This document shows positions 53,176-62,694 of a stretch of 64,000 nucleotides of DNA, one piece after another. Both the position numbers and the translations under genes were made by a program. Each line of letters starts with the position of its first letter. Position 1 is the stretch's first letter. A model generated the notes under the pieces. It did no database searches and had not been told where the DNA came from. It saw only the letters and a list, made by a program, of their open reading frames with translations. Where the stretch lies: the NCBI GenBank assembly GCA_041821185.1, contig JBGUBD010000007.1:124001-188000 (forward strand), written 5' to 3'. This stretch comes from Phycisphaerales bacterium AB-hyl4. GTDB taxonomy: Bacteria > Planctomycetota > Phycisphaerae > Phycisphaerales > Phycisphaeraceae.

Positions 53176-54210
53176 CTAGCCGGCGGGTTGTTGCTGGCTG
53201 AGGCAATGCAGTGCGCCGAGGCCGACGACGAGCCATTCGCTGCGGACGGGGGTGATGATGTGCTCGGGCATTGCATCGTCGAGAGTTCGCAAGGCCAGTT
53301 CGTCGTTGGGTTGGCCGAAGGTGGGCACGAAGACGCTGCCGTTGGTGATGAGGAAGTTGGCGTAGCTGGCGGGGAGCGGGGCGGGCCCGCCGGGGCCGAA
53401 GCGGTCGGCGGGGTAGTCGAAGGTGATGGTTTCGGGGACAGGCAGCTCGATGAGGTTGAGCTTGCGGTTGCCTTGGTCGCGTGCTTGTTGGAGGACTTGC
53501 CAGTTTTGTTCGAGCGTGTCGTGGTCGGGGTGGTGTTGGGGGGCGCGGAGGGCGGCGACGGTGTCGGGGTTGATGAAGCGGGCGATGTCGTCGATGTGGC
53601 CGTCGGTGTCGTCGCCTTCGATGCCGCCGGGCAGCCAGATGACGTGGGTTGTGCCGAGCGTTTCGTGGAGCTTGGTTTCGATCTGCTCGCGGGTGAGGTG
53701 GGGGTTGCGGTTTTCGTTGAGAAGGCATTGCTCGGTGGTGAGGACCGTGCCGCGGCCGTTGACTTCGATGCTGCCGCCTTCGAGAACGAGGTCGTGTATC
53801 CAGATGGGCAGGTGGAGTTGGCGGGCGATGTGTTGAGGGACGACATCGTCGTAGTCGCGATGTTCGTACTTGTTGCCCCAGCCGTTGAATTGGAAGTCGT
53901 GGCAGGCGAGGCCGAGGTCGCGGTGGACGACGAAGATCGGGCCGTAGTCGCGGATCCACGAATCGTTGGTGGGGATGTTCAGTTCCTGCGTAGTGGAGAC
54001 GGGCACGGCTTTGCGCATCGCATCGACCCATGCGTCGTACTGGGCGATGGCCTTTTCCATCACGACGGGCCAGGTTTCGACGTTATGTGGCGGGGTAAGC
54101 CAGACGGCGGCGTGCGGCTCCCACTCGGCGGGCATGCGATAGCCGAGCTCGGCGGCAGTGCCGGCGGGCGTGTGAAGCTGGTCGGCGTTCTCGATTTGGG
54201 GGTGAGCCAT
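53176..54210 (-). CDS. aguA: Agmatine deiminase
   Basis: The 344-residue protein is of the peptidyl-arginine-deiminase-like family. It turns agmatine into N-carbamoylputrescine and ammonia. Key motifs are PAEWEPHAAVWLTPP, NDSWIRDYGPIFVV, LEGGSIEVNGRGT, GDDTDGHIDDIARF (catalytic Asp/His) and the nucleophile Cys in GALHCLSQQQP. aguB lies just upstream on the same strand, so both steps from agmatine to putrescine are encoded together. The 84-base gap holds repeats. Confidence 0.92.
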   Translation of the reverse strand: MAHPQIENADQLHTPAGTAAELGYRMPAEWEPHAAVWLTPPHNVETWPVVMEKAIAQYDAWVDAMRKAVPVSTTQELNIPTNDSWIRDYGPIFVVHRDLGLACHDFQFNGWGNKYEHRDYDDVVPQHIARQLHLPIWIHDLVLEGGSIEVNGRGTVLTTEQCLLNENRNPHLTREQIETKLHETLGTTHVIWLPGGIEGDDTDGHIDDIARFINPDTVAALRAPQHHPDHDTLEQNWQVLQQARDQGNRKLNLIELPVPETITFDYPADRFGPGGPAPLPASYANFLITNGSVFVPTFGQPNDELALRTLDDAMPEHIITPVRSEWLVVGLGALHCLSQQQPAG

Positions 54211-54219
54211 GGGGGGATT

Positions 54220-54268
54220 GTAATTTCTAATTTCTAATTGCTAATTGCTGATTGCTGATTGCTGATTT
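54220..54268. repeat. 7-bp-period repeat, island 4
   Basis: On the minus strand, about seven tandem units move from CAATCAG through CAATTAG to AAATTAG. The island lies between aguA and aguB. Confidence 0.7.
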
Positions 54269-54276
54269 GGGGATTC

Positions 54277-54297
54277 GGCAGGGCAAGCCCTGCCCTA
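54277..54297. repeat. GGCAGGGC / GCCCTGCC palindrome
   Basis: Perfect 8-base arms around AA, directly beside repeat island 4 and touching the aguB stop codon. It may act as a hairpin. Confidence 0.55.
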
Positions 54298-55191
54298 CTC
54301 GTCCAGCAGGCGTTTGGTGATGGGTTGATAGGCATCAATGCGGCGGTCGCGGAGGAACGGCCAACCGCGGCGGAGCTCTTCGATGCGGTTGAGGTCGCAT
54401 TCGACTACGAGCACGGCTTCGTCGTTTTCCGGCGCTTCAGCGAGCACGACACCGCCGGGGTCGCAGACGAAAGATGAGCCCCAGAAGGTCAGGTCGCCTT
54501 CCGTGCCGACGCGGTTGATGGCGGCGACGAACACGCCGTTGGCAATCGCGTGGCTTCGCTGCATGATCTGCCAGGCTTCTTTCTGCTGTTTGCGGTCGAA
54601 GTCGGTTTCGCCGTGGTACCAGCCGATGGCGGTGGGGTAGAAGAGCACCTGTGCGCCGTGCATGGCGGTGAGGCGGGCGGCTTCGGGGAACCACTGGTCC
54701 CAGCAGACGAGCATGCCCGTGCGGGCGTTGGTGGTCTGTTGCATGCGCCAGTTCAGATCGCCGGGGGTGAAGTAATACTTTTCGTAGAAGCGTGGATCGT
54801 CGGGGATGTGCATCTTGCGATAGCGGTCGATGATCTCGCCGTCGCGGCCGATCATGACGGAGGTGTTGTGGTAGAGGCCGGCGGCGCGCTTTTCGAAGAG
54901 CGACGCGGTTATCTCGATGCGCAGCTCTTTCGCCAGTTCGCCAAGACGGTGGGTGGTCGGGCCGGGGATCGGCTCGGCGAGGTTGAAGCGGGTCTCGTCT
55001 TCGACCTGGCAGAAGTACTCGGTGAGGAACAGCTCCTGCGTCGCGACGAGTTGAGCGCCTTGGCTGGCGGCGTCGCGGATCATGTCGCAGCAGCGGTCGA
55101 GGTTGCGTTGGCTGGCAGCCTCGTCGAGGCCTGGGGAGGCGTGCTGGACGAGGCCGAGCGTTAACGTCGAGGATTTTACTGTGGTGGCCAT
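54295..55191 (-). CDS. aguB: N-carbamoylputrescine amidase
   Basis: The 298-residue nitrilase-fold amidase has the Glu-Lys-Cys triad in ATQELFLTEYFC, YRKMHIPDD and MLVCWDQWFPE. It splits N-carbamoylputrescine to putrescine, CO2 and ammonia. LGLVQHASPGLDE at the N-terminus and GTEGDLTFWGSSFVCDPGG later are typical of the AguB group. It pairs with agmatine deiminase. The arginine decarboxylase that would make agmatine is not in the window. Confidence 0.93.
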   Translation of the reverse strand: MATTVKSSTLTLGLVQHASPGLDEAASQRNLDRCCDMIRDAASQGAQLVATQELFLTEYFCQVEDETRFNLAEPIPGPTTHRLGELAKELRIEITASLFEKRAAGLYHNTSVMIGRDGEIIDRYRKMHIPDDPRFYEKYYFTPGDLNWRMQQTTNARTGMLVCWDQWFPEAARLTAMHGAQVLFYPTAIGWYHGETDFDRKQQKEAWQIMQRSHAIANGVFVAAINRVGTEGDLTFWGSSFVCDPGGVVLAEAPENDEAVLVVECDLNRIEELRRGWPFLRDRRIDAYQPITKRLLDE

Positions 55192-55237
55192 AGGTTGCTC
55201 CGTGCGGGTGAGCCCGCATCGTAAACGATGGGAGGAA

Positions 55238-55354
55238 GTTTCGAGTTTCTGGTTTCGAGTTTCGAGTTGGGGAGGGGGTGCTCACGACGTTACGTTGTGT
55301 CTGGCGGCGGCTGAACGTTTCTAATTTCAGAACTCGAAACCAGAAACTCGAAAC
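55238..55354. repeat. 24-bp perfect inverted repeat in a divergent promoter region
   Basis: Left arm 55238-55261 (TTTCGAG-type heptads, beginning GTTTCGAGTTTCTGGTTTCG) and right arm 55331-55354, its exact reverse complement, are 69 bases apart. The unit period is seven bases, as in the other islands. It lies between aguB and the MATE gene. Confidence 0.75.
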
Positions 55355-55374
55355 GGCCTTATCATGCTTCGTTC

Positions 55375-56835
55375 ATGCCACGCCAGCGTCCCCAATCCAG
55401 CGGCGAGTCCGGCACCGGCGACCTGACGCTGCCGCAGGTGCCGCGCAACGGCCGGGCTGCGTCCGCCACTGGCCCGCTACGGCGCGAGCTGTCGGGCAAG
55501 CTGGCCGGGCGATCGCTGCCGGGGCAGGTGTGGGTGCTGGCGCTCTGGCCATTCTTAGAGCAACTGCTCAACTCGGCGGTGGGCTTTGTCGACACGGCCC
55601 TGGCCGGTCGACTGGGCGTGCCGGCGGCGAACGCGGTGGCGGTGACCGGCTACATCGGCTGGCTGCTGGGCATGCTCCACATGGCGGTGGGCATCGGCGC
55701 GGGGGCGCTGGTCGCGAGGGCGATCGGCGGCAAGCATAAGCGCGTCGCCAACGCCGGGCTCGGCCAGGCTTTGCTGCTGGCGGTGGTCTGGGGCACGTTG
55801 ACCGGCGTCGCCATCCTGCTCGCAGCGCGACCCATCGGGCTTGTGTTCGGCTTACGAGGCGAAGCGCTCGAACTCTGCGTTGTCTACATCCGCATCTTCT
55901 GCGCCGCAGCGCCGATGGCGGCCATCCTCTTCATCGGGGCGGCTTGCCTGCGCGCCAGCGGCGACACGCGCACGCCGTTCTTCGCCATGCTGCTGGTCAA
56001 TGCGGTGAACGTCACGCTGTCTGTGCTGCTGGTGTTCGGCCCGGAGCCGATCGGCGGGTGGGGCGTGCAGGGCATCGCCATCGGCACGGCGGCCGCCTGG
56101 GTGGTCGGCGCGGCGCTGATCCTCGGCGTGCTGCTGCGCGGCAATGGCGTGATCCGCCTGCATCTGCATCGCCTGCGGCCGCATATGCACACGGCCAACC
56201 GTATCGTCCGCGTTGGCGTGCCGAGCCTGATCGAGTCGTCGGGCATGTGGATCGGCAATGCGCTGGTGGCGATGATCATCGGTCGACTGGCTGCCGAAGC
56301 GGCGCTGGGGGCGCACATCATCGCCATCCGTGTCGAGGCGCTCGCGTTTTTGCCCGCGATGGCGATCGGCACCGCCGCCGCGACGCTCACCGGGCAGTAC
56401 CTGGGGCTAGGCGATCCGCACCGCGCGAAGCAGGCAGCGGGGCTTTGCTGGCTGTTCGGGGCGGTGATGTCGCTGGTGATGGGCGCGGTGTTCATGCTCT
56501 TCCCCGAGCAACTCGCCCGCATGCTCACCGATGAGCCGGAATTGTACGAGTTGGCGGCACCACTGATTTTCATCGTCGGCCCGGTGCAGCTTTTCTTCGG
56601 CACGTACCTCGTGTTTTCGCAGGCGTTGCGCGGTGCGGGTGATACGACGGTCGCGATGGCGATGACATACTTCAGCACGTTCGCCATCCGCCTGCCGGGG
56701 GTGTGGCTGCTGGGGGTCTACTGGGACATGGGGTTGTACGGCGTGTGGATCGCGTTGTGCGTGGAACTGGTCATCCGTGGACTACTGTTCGCCGGGCGAT
56801 TTCTGCACGGCGGATGGACGAAGGTGAAAGTGTGA
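55375..56835 (+). CDS. MATE-family efflux transporter
   Basis: The 486-residue protein has about twelve membrane helices in two halves, preceded by an unusual polar N-terminal tail of about 55 residues rich in Pro, Arg and Ser. Family motifs include LALWPFLEQLLNSAVGFVDT, GAGALVARAIGG, GAACLRASGDTRTPF, GVPSLIESSGMWIGNALVAM and QALRGAGDTTVAM. It exports cationic drugs or metabolites in exchange for Na+ or H+. No regulator is adjacent. The start is the ATG 21 bases after the repeat; a start further in is possible. Confidence 0.9.
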   Translation: MPRQRPQSSGESGTGDLTLPQVPRNGRAASATGPLRRELSGKLAGRSLPGQVWVLALWPFLEQLLNSAVGFVDTALAGRLGVPAANAVAVTGYIGWLLGMLHMAVGIGAGALVARAIGGKHKRVANAGLGQALLLAVVWGTLTGVAILLAARPIGLVFGLRGEALELCVVYIRIFCAAAPMAAILFIGAACLRASGDTRTPFFAMLLVNAVNVTLSVLLVFGPEPIGGWGVQGIAIGTAAAWVVGAALILGVLLRGNGVIRLHLHRLRPHMHTANRIVRVGVPSLIESSGMWIGNALVAMIIGRLAAEAALGAHIIAIRVEALAFLPAMAIGTAAATLTGQYLGLGDPHRAKQAAGLCWLFGAVMSLVMGAVFMLFPEQLARMLTDEPELYELAAPLIFIVGPVQLFFGTYLVFSQALRGAGDTTVAMAMTYFSTFAIRLPGVWLLGVYWDMGLYGVWIALCVELVIRGLLFAGRFLHGGWTKVKV

Positions 56836-57057
56836 CCTCACAAAGCTCGCCGTCTGGTGATGCGGCCTCCGCCAGAGGGCGCGTTGCATCCGGCTTCAAC
56901 TGTCAAAACGGCAGGGCTGGATTGGTAATGCCTTTTCAAGTATAGGATTGTTCGGGGCTTACGATTGATTGCCTTGGTCCCCTGTTTGCATTCGCCTATT
57001 GACGGGTTGCCATGCGCCGGCATTGATGACCCTGATTTCAGAGGAAAGTGACTGCTC

Positions 57058-58026
57058 ATGGCTGTGAAGTTTGAGGACTATTACGACACGCTTGGAGTAA
57101 AGCGCGATGCGTCGCAGGACGAGATTCGCCGTGCGTATCGCAAGCTTGCTCGCAAATTTCACCCGGACGTGAACAAGGAGAGCGATGCGTCGGCGAAGTT
57201 CGCCAAGATCAGCGAAGCTTACGAAGTGCTCGGCGATCCGGAGAAGCGCAAGAAATACGACGAACTGGGGCAGGACTGGAAGAACGGGCAGGAGTTCCGC
57301 CCGCCGCCGGGGTGGGAGAACATGGAGTTCAACTTCCGCGGCCCGGGTGGGGCGTCCAGCGGTGGAGGTGGCTTTCGGCCGGGTGGGTTCAGCGACTTTT
57401 TCGAGATGTTTTTCGGACGCGGCGGGAGCGGCGGTGGTGGGGCGGGCACGCGAGGGGGGCGATCGTCCTTTGAAGAGATGTTCGAGCAGCAGGCCGGGGG
57501 CAACCACCGCCGGGCTGGGATGGCGGAGCAGGAAGTCGAAGTCACGGTCACGCTGGACGACGTGTTCCACGGCGGCAAGCGGCAGATCGAACTCACGGAG
57601 CCCACCGGCCGACGCAAAAAGCTGGAGGTGAAAATCCCGGCTGGCGCGACCGACGGCTCGCGCATCCGCCTGAAGGGTGAGCACCTCGTGCTCCGCATCC
57701 GTTTGGCGAAGCATCCGCGCTTCGACGTGCAGGGCCACGACCTCACCACCGACCTGCACATCACCCCGGCCGAGGCGGCGCTGGGCGGCAAGGTGGATGT
57801 GAAGACGTTTGATGGGCCGGTGACGGTGACGATTCCCGCGGGTGCGCAGTCAGGGCAGAAGCTCCGCCTACGCGGGCGTGGAATGCCCAAGGGCAAGCAC
57901 AAGCCGGGCGAACGCGGCGACTTGTTCGTCCGATTGCTGATCCGCGTGCCGCATCCGTTGAGCGATGAAGAGCGGAAGCTCTACGAGCAGTTGCAGGCGA
58001 TTTCGAAATTTGATCCGAGGACGTAA
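57058..58026 (+). CDS. DnaJ-like co-chaperone (CbpA type, no zinc finger)
   Basis: The 322-residue protein has an N-terminal J domain with HPD at 35-37 ([11 protein letters not shown]). A long Gly/Phe-rich linker covers about residues 82-150 ([30 protein letters not shown]). The two beta sandwiches of the DnaJ C-terminal substrate domain follow. The Cys-rich zinc finger of DnaJ is absent, so it is type II (CbpA-like). It stimulates DnaK, and with ClpB downstream (48-base gap) forms a disaggregation unit. No CIRCE operator was found. GAGGAAAG precedes the ATG. Confidence 0.93.
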   Translation: MAVKFEDYYDTLGVKRDASQDEIRRAYRKLARKFHPDVNKESDASAKFAKISEAYEVLGDPEKRKKYDELGQDWKNGQEFRPPPGWENMEFNFRGPGGASSGGGGFRPGGFSDFFEMFFGRGGSGGGGAGTRGGRSSFEEMFEQQAGGNHRRAGMAEQEVEVTVTLDDVFHGGKRQIELTEPTGRRKKLEVKIPAGATDGSRIRLKGEHLVLRIRLAKHPRFDVQGHDLTTDLHITPAEAALGGKVDVKTFDGPVTVTIPAGAQSGQKLRLRGRGMPKGKHKPGERGDLFVRLLIRVPHPLSDEERKLYEQLQAISKFDPRT

Positions 58027-58074
58027 CCAATTTGAAGCCTGCTGCATGACGTGGTCGGCTTCGGGAGTACGATC

Positions 58075-60714
58075 ATGGACTTCAACAGACTCACGCAGAA
58101 GACGCAGGAAGCCGTGCACGCGGCGCAGAGCGAAGCGACGCGGTTCGGGCATCAGGAAGTCGATGTGGAGCATCTGCTGCTCGCGCTCGTACGGCAGGAG
58201 GACGGGCTGGTGCCGCGCCTGTTACAGCGGATGGACGTGCAGATCAGTGCGCTGGTGGGCGATCTTGAAAATACGTTGACGAGTCGGCCGTCGGTGCGAG
58301 GGCCCGGCGCGGAGGCGGGCAAGGTGTTTGTCAGCCAACGGCTGAACCAGGTGCTAGCGCAGGCGGAGAAGGAAGCGAAACGACTGCGCGATGAATACGT
58401 GAGCGTCGAGCATCTCGTGCTTGCGATGCTCAACGAGCGGGACGGTGACGCGAGGAAATTGCTCGAAAAGCACAACATTAATCGCGATGTGTTTCTCGCG
58501 CTGTTGACGAAGGTGCGCGGCAATCAGCGGGTGACGAGTGCGAATCCGGAAGAGACTTACGAAGCGTTGCAGCGATATGGGCGGGACCTGGTACAGCTTG
58601 CGCGGACGGGCAAGATGGACCCGGTGATCGGTCGCGATGAAGAGATCCGCCGAACGATTCGCATCCTGTCGCGCAAGACGAAGAACAATCCCGTGCTGAT
58701 TGGTGAGCCGGGCGTGGGCAAGACGGCGATTGCGGAAGGGCTTGCGCAGCGCATCGTGCGCGGCGACGTTCCGGAGGGTTTGAAAGACAAGACGATTTTT
58801 GCGCTGGATCTCGGTTCGCTGATCGCGGGAGCGAAGTATCGCGGTGAGTTCGAGGAACGATTGAAGGCGGTGCTGAACGAGATCAAGGAGGCCGAGGGCA
58901 AGATCATTCTGTTCATCGATGAGATGCACACCATCGTCGGCGCCGGCAAGGCAGAGGGGGCGATGGATGCGGGCAACATGCTCAAGCCCATGCTCGCGCG
59001 GGGTGAGTTGCATTGTATTGGTGCGACGACGCTGGATGAATATCGCAAGTACATCGAGAAGGATGCAGCGCTTGAACGGCGGTTCCAGCCGGTGCTGGTG
59101 GATCAGCCGACGGTCGAGGACACGGTGAGCATTCTTCGCGGGCTGCGCGAGCGGTTCGAGGTGCATCATGGCGTGACGATTCAGGACAACGCGCTGGTCG
59201 GGGCGGCGACGTTGAGCCACCGTTACATCACGGACCGGTTTTTACCGGACAAGGCGATCGACCTGGTGGACGAAGCGTGCGCGATGATCCGTACGGAGAT
59301 CGATTCGATGCCTGCTGAGCTGGACCAGATCACGCGGCGGGTGATGCAGTTGGAGATCGAGGAAGCGGCACTGAAGAAGGAGAAGGATGACGCGAGTCGA
59401 TCGCGGCTGGAGACGTTGCAGAAGGAGTTGGCCGACCTTCGGAACAAGGCGGACACGATGCGTGCGCAGTGGGAACAGGAGAAGCGTGGCGTGCATGATG
59501 TCCAGAAGCTGCGCGAGCAGATCGAGCAGGTGCGTCACGAAATCGAGCAGGCGGAGCAGGCGTACAACCTCGACAAGGCGGCGGAGCTGAAATATGGCAA
59601 GCTGCCTGAACTGCATAAGCAACTGGCCGAGGCGGAGTCGAAATCCAACGGCAAGGACGACAAGCAGGAAGGCCCGCGCCTGGTTCGCGAAGAGGTGACG
59701 GAAGAGGAGATCGCGCAGATTGTCGCGCGATGGACCGGCATTCCGGTTGCGCGACTTGTCGAGGGCGAACGTGAGAAGCTGCTCAAGCTCGACAAGGTGC
59801 TGCACCAGCGTGTGATCGGGCAGGACGAAGCGGTGCAGCTTGTCGCCGACGCGGTGATTCGTGCCCGGGCGGGCATTAAAGATCCCAAGCGGCCGATCGG
59901 CAGCTTTATTTTCCTCGGGCCGACCGGCGTGGGTAAGACGGAGCTGGCGCGGGCGTTGGCCGAGACGTTGTTCGACAGCGAAGACAACATGATTCGCATC
60001 GACATGAGCGAATACATGGAGCGGTTCGCCGTGTCGCGGCTGATCGGTGCGCCGCCCGGCTACGTGGGCTATGAAGAAGGCGGGCAGCTCACGGAGCAGG
60101 TGCGTCGCAAGCCTTACAGCGTGATTCTGTTTGACGAGATCGAGAAGGCGCACCATGACGTGTTCAACGTGTTGCTTCAGATTCTTGACGACGGCCGTGT
60201 GACCGACGCGCAGGGGCATGTGGTGAATTTCAAGAACACGGTGATCATCATGACGAGCAACATCGGCAGCCCGTACCTGCTGGAAGATGCGATGGGCGGG
60301 GCGGGTGAGATTTCCGACTCGACGCGGAACAAGGTTTTCGCGGAGCTGCGCAGCCACTTTCGGCCGGAGTTTCTCAATCGCGTGGACGACACGGTGCTGT
60401 TCAAGCCGTTGACGCTGGAAGAGTTGAAGCAGATCGTCGAGTTGCAGGTGGACGACATCCGCAAGCGGCTGGCCGAGCGGAGCGTGACGTTGGAACTGAC
60501 GGACGCGGCGAAGCAGCATGTCGCCGAGGCGGGTTACGACCCGGTGTACGGTGCTCGGCCGTTGAAGCGATATCTGCAGCATGAGATTGAAACGCGGATC
60601 GGCCGGGCGATCGTGGCGGGCGAGGTGGTGGACGGCTCGAAGGTGATAGTGGATCACGACGAGGACGGCGGGATTCGGCTGGACGTGGCTTCGCCGGCGT
60701 CGGCCCCGGCGTGA
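58075..60714 (+). CDS. clpB: ATP-dependent chaperone ClpB
   Basis: ClpB pulls proteins out of aggregates with DnaK/DnaJ. The 879-residue protein has an N-terminal Clp repeat domain (1-150), first AAA+ motor with Walker [14 protein letters not shown] near 207 and Walker [15 protein letters not shown], the coiled-coil middle domain (about 405-535) and the second motor with [13 protein letters not shown] near 614 and [14 protein letters not shown]. The middle domain separates it from ClpA and ClpC. GGGAG precedes the ATG at 58075. The C-terminal tail is slightly longer than usual. Confidence 0.96.
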   Translation: MDFNRLTQKTQEAVHAAQSEATRFGHQEVDVEHLLLALVRQEDGLVPRLLQRMDVQISALVGDLENTLTSRPSVRGPGAEAGKVFVSQRLNQVLAQAEKEAKRLRDEYVSVEHLVLAMLNERDGDARKLLEKHNINRDVFLALLTKVRGNQRVTSANPEETYEALQRYGRDLVQLARTGKMDPVIGRDEEIRRTIRILSRKTKNNPVLIGEPGVGKTAIAEGLAQRIVRGDVPEGLKDKTIFALDLGSLIAGAKYRGEFEERLKAVLNEIKEAEGKIILFIDEMHTIVGAGKAEGAMDAGNMLKPMLARGELHCIGATTLDEYRKYIEKDAALERRFQPVLVDQPTVEDTVSILRGLRERFEVHHGVTIQDNALVGAATLSHRYITDRFLPDKAIDLVDEACAMIRTEIDSMPAELDQITRRVMQLEIEEAALKKEKDDASRSRLETLQKELADLRNKADTMRAQWEQEKRGVHDVQKLREQIEQVRHEIEQAEQAYNLDKAAELKYGKLPELHKQLAEAESKSNGKDDKQEGPRLVREEVTEEEIAQIVARWTGIPVARLVEGEREKLLKLDKVLHQRVIGQDEAVQLVADAVIRARAGIKDPKRPIGSFIFLGPTGVGKTELARALAETLFDSEDNMIRIDMSEYMERFAVSRLIGAPPGYVGYEEGGQLTEQVRRKPYSVILFDEIEKAHHDVFNVLLQILDDGRVTDAQGHVVNFKNTVIIMTSNIGSPYLLEDAMGGAGEISDSTRNKVFAELRSHFRPEFLNRVDDTVLFKPLTLEELKQIVELQVDDIRKRLAERSVTLELTDAAKQHVAEAGYDPVYGARPLKRYLQHEIETRIGRAIVAGEVVDGSKVIVDHDEDGGIRLDVASPASAPA

Positions 60715-60833
60715 GCGTGTGGGATCAGCAGCGTGGTTGCGTGGAATCGCTGTGGATGAACGCTGATCCGGAGCGGCCAGGGCACGTTGCCGGGGGCTGA
60801 TGGGGGTGGCGGGAGGAATCCTGCGGGGCGTCG

Positions 60834-60862
60834 CTGACGCGGGGCCGCGAGGCCGTTATAGT
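60834..60862 (+). promoter_or_regulatory. Promoter of hemC
   Basis: CTGACG, 17-base spacer, TATAGT, 30 bases before the GTG start. Confidence 0.5.
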
Positions 60863-60891
60863 ACGGGTTCTGGCCCTAACGAGAGTGGACT

Positions 60892-61938
60892 GTGCGACGT
60901 AGCCGAAAGCCTATTGTGATTGCCTCGCGCCGTAGCCGACTGGCCCGCATTCAAGCGGAACTGGTGGGCAAGGCGTTGTCGAAGCTGCACCCGCGGCTGG
61001 AGATCGAGTACCGCTGGATCGACTCGGAGGGCGATCTGCACACCGGCCCGTCGCTGGCGGAGGTGGGCGGGAAGGGTCTGTTCACGCGATCGCTGGAGAA
61101 GGCGGTGCTGGCGGGCGAGGCAGACCTGGCGGTGCACAGTTTGAAGGATATGCCAGCGGTGGACACGCCGGGGCTGGCGCTCGCGGCCGTCCCGCCGCGT
61201 GCTGACGTTCGCGACTGCCTGATCACCCGCGAGGGTGCGGGCGGGCTTGCGGGTATGCCGGCGGGCGCGGTGGTGGGTACGTCAAGCCCGCGTCGAGCGG
61301 CGCAGGTGTTGCGTGCTCGGCCGGACGTTCGGATTCAGCTGATCCGCGGCAACGTTGATACGCGGTTGCGCAAGGTGCTCGACGTGTCCGGCGAGCACGG
61401 GCCGAGCTATGACGCGACGCTGCTGGCGGTGGCGGGGCTGCTGCGAATGGGGCTTCGCGAGCATGTGACCCAGCCGATCGATGTGGATGAGGTGCTGCCG
61501 GCCGCGGGGCAGGGGGCGCTGGGGATTCAATGCCGATCGGACGACCACGTGACGCTGACGCGTTGCCTGCCGTTGAATGATTCGACGATCGCCACGGCGG
61601 TGCACGCCGAGCGCCAGGTGGTGGCGGGGCTGAATGGCAATTGTCACTCGCCGATCAGCGTGCTGTGTCAGGCCGTGCCGCCACAGAGCAAGAGCAAGCG
61701 GAACACGGACTCGCATTGGTATCGGCTGCGGGCGCGGGTGATGTCGTCGGATGGTCAGACGGTGCTGGCGACGGACGAGACGGCTTCGCCGAAGGAACTG
61801 CGGCGGGTGGTGGCGCAGACGGTTGATGCGTTGATTGCTCAGAACGCGCGTCGGCTGCTGGCGGCCTGCCGGGGGATTCCGGTGGGGGAGTCGGCAGCGG
61901 GTAGACCCGCGGCGGCGGCAGAGGCAGTGGCGGAGTGA
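60892..61938 (+). CDS. hemC: Porphobilinogen deaminase (hydroxymethylbilane synthase)
   Basis: HemC joins four porphobilinogen molecules into hydroxymethylbilane in tetrapyrrole synthesis. The 348-residue protein has IASRRSRLARIQAE, GGKGLFTRSLEKAVL, DLAVHSLKDMP, VVGTSSPRRAAQ, IRGNVDTRLRKV and ATLLAVAGLLRMG. The dipyrromethane-bearing Cys251 is in LNGNCHSPIS. It starts with GTG behind GAG. A polar insertion (PPQSKSKRNTDSHWY) after the cofactor Cys and an Ala-rich tail are small oddities. No hemD or hemB is adjacent. Confidence 0.94.
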   Translation: MRRSRKPIVIASRRSRLARIQAELVGKALSKLHPRLEIEYRWIDSEGDLHTGPSLAEVGGKGLFTRSLEKAVLAGEADLAVHSLKDMPAVDTPGLALAAVPPRADVRDCLITREGAGGLAGMPAGAVVGTSSPRRAAQVLRARPDVRIQLIRGNVDTRLRKVLDVSGEHGPSYDATLLAVAGLLRMGLREHVTQPIDVDEVLPAAGQGALGIQCRSDDHVTLTRCLPLNDSTIATAVHAERQVVAGLNGNCHSPISVLCQAVPPQSKSKRNTDSHWYRLRARVMSSDGQTVLATDETASPKELRRVVAQTVDALIAQNARRLLAACRGIPVGESAAGRPAAAAEAVAE

Positions 61939-62036
61939 TGGTGACTGGCGATTTGTGATGGGTAATGTTGTTGGACTGGGTCGCGCTCCGCTTTGCTTCG
62001 CGGCTAACTGACATTTCGAATGGCAACTCTTGAAAT

Positions 62037-62552
62037 CTACTTCAAACTGCCCATGCCTCGGTCCTGCCGGGCCTGGTTGACCTGCGCGAGCACGGCAGGC
62101 TCGTGGCGGAGCAGCTTGATCATCTGCGAGGTGGAGATGCCTTGGATCAGGGCGGCGCGGGGCAGGTCGTAACCCACGGCGGCGATGGCGTCGAGGGCCT
62201 CGGCGAGCAGGGCGGGGAAGTCCGTGTGCTTGGGGTTGATGGCGAGGCGGTTGGCATTGGTACGCTCACGCCAGGTGGGGCTGGGGCCGGTGGCGGGGTA
62301 GTCGCGGCGGACGTGCATGGCCAATTGGAGGCGGAGCCTGCGGAGGGCGACACGGCGGTTCTCGGCCTGGCTTCGGCGTTCGCTGGCCTGGGCGGCAACG
62401 CCGGTGGGCTGGTGGGTGAGGCGGATGGCGGTTTCGACCTTATTGCGGTGTTGTCCGCCGGGGCCGGACGCTCGGCTACGCTGTGACTGGCACTGGGCAA
62501 GCAGGTCGTCGTCGGGCAGCGCGGCGGGATGAACTTCCCCATCTGGGCTCAT
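62037..62552 (-). CDS. Short release-factor-like protein with GGQ motif
   Basis: The 171-residue protein has the peptidyl-tRNA hydrolysing GGQ motif in RASGPGGQHRNKVETAIRLT near residue 32 and a basic helical C-terminal half (SQAENRRVALRRLRLQLAMH). The stop-codon recognition domain of RF1/RF2 is missing. Such proteins (ArfB/YaeJ, PrfH, mtRF-R types) release stalled ribosomes. The additional C-terminal helices (LLAEALDAIAAVGYDLPRAA, GISTSQMIKLLRHEP) are not part of standard ArfB, so the exact subfamily is open. Confidence 0.85.
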   Translation of the reverse strand: MSPDGEVHPAALPDDDLLAQCQSQRSRASGPGGQHRNKVETAIRLTHQPTGVAAQASERRSQAENRRVALRRLRLQLAMHVRRDYPATGPSPTWRERTNANRLAINPKHTDFPALLAEALDAIAAVGYDLPRAALIQGISTSQMIKLLRHEPAVLAQVNQARQDRGMGSLK

Positions 62553-62694
62553 ATCGGTATGGTAACGCGATCGGCCTCGTTGCAGGTCAAGTCGGCCGGG
62601 GGGTGAGCCGACAAAGCAAGGGTGTCGCGCGTTTTCCACTTGGCCCTTGGCCACTCGATTTTCGGCCCGTTCTGCCCCGGAGTGAAGTTTCATC

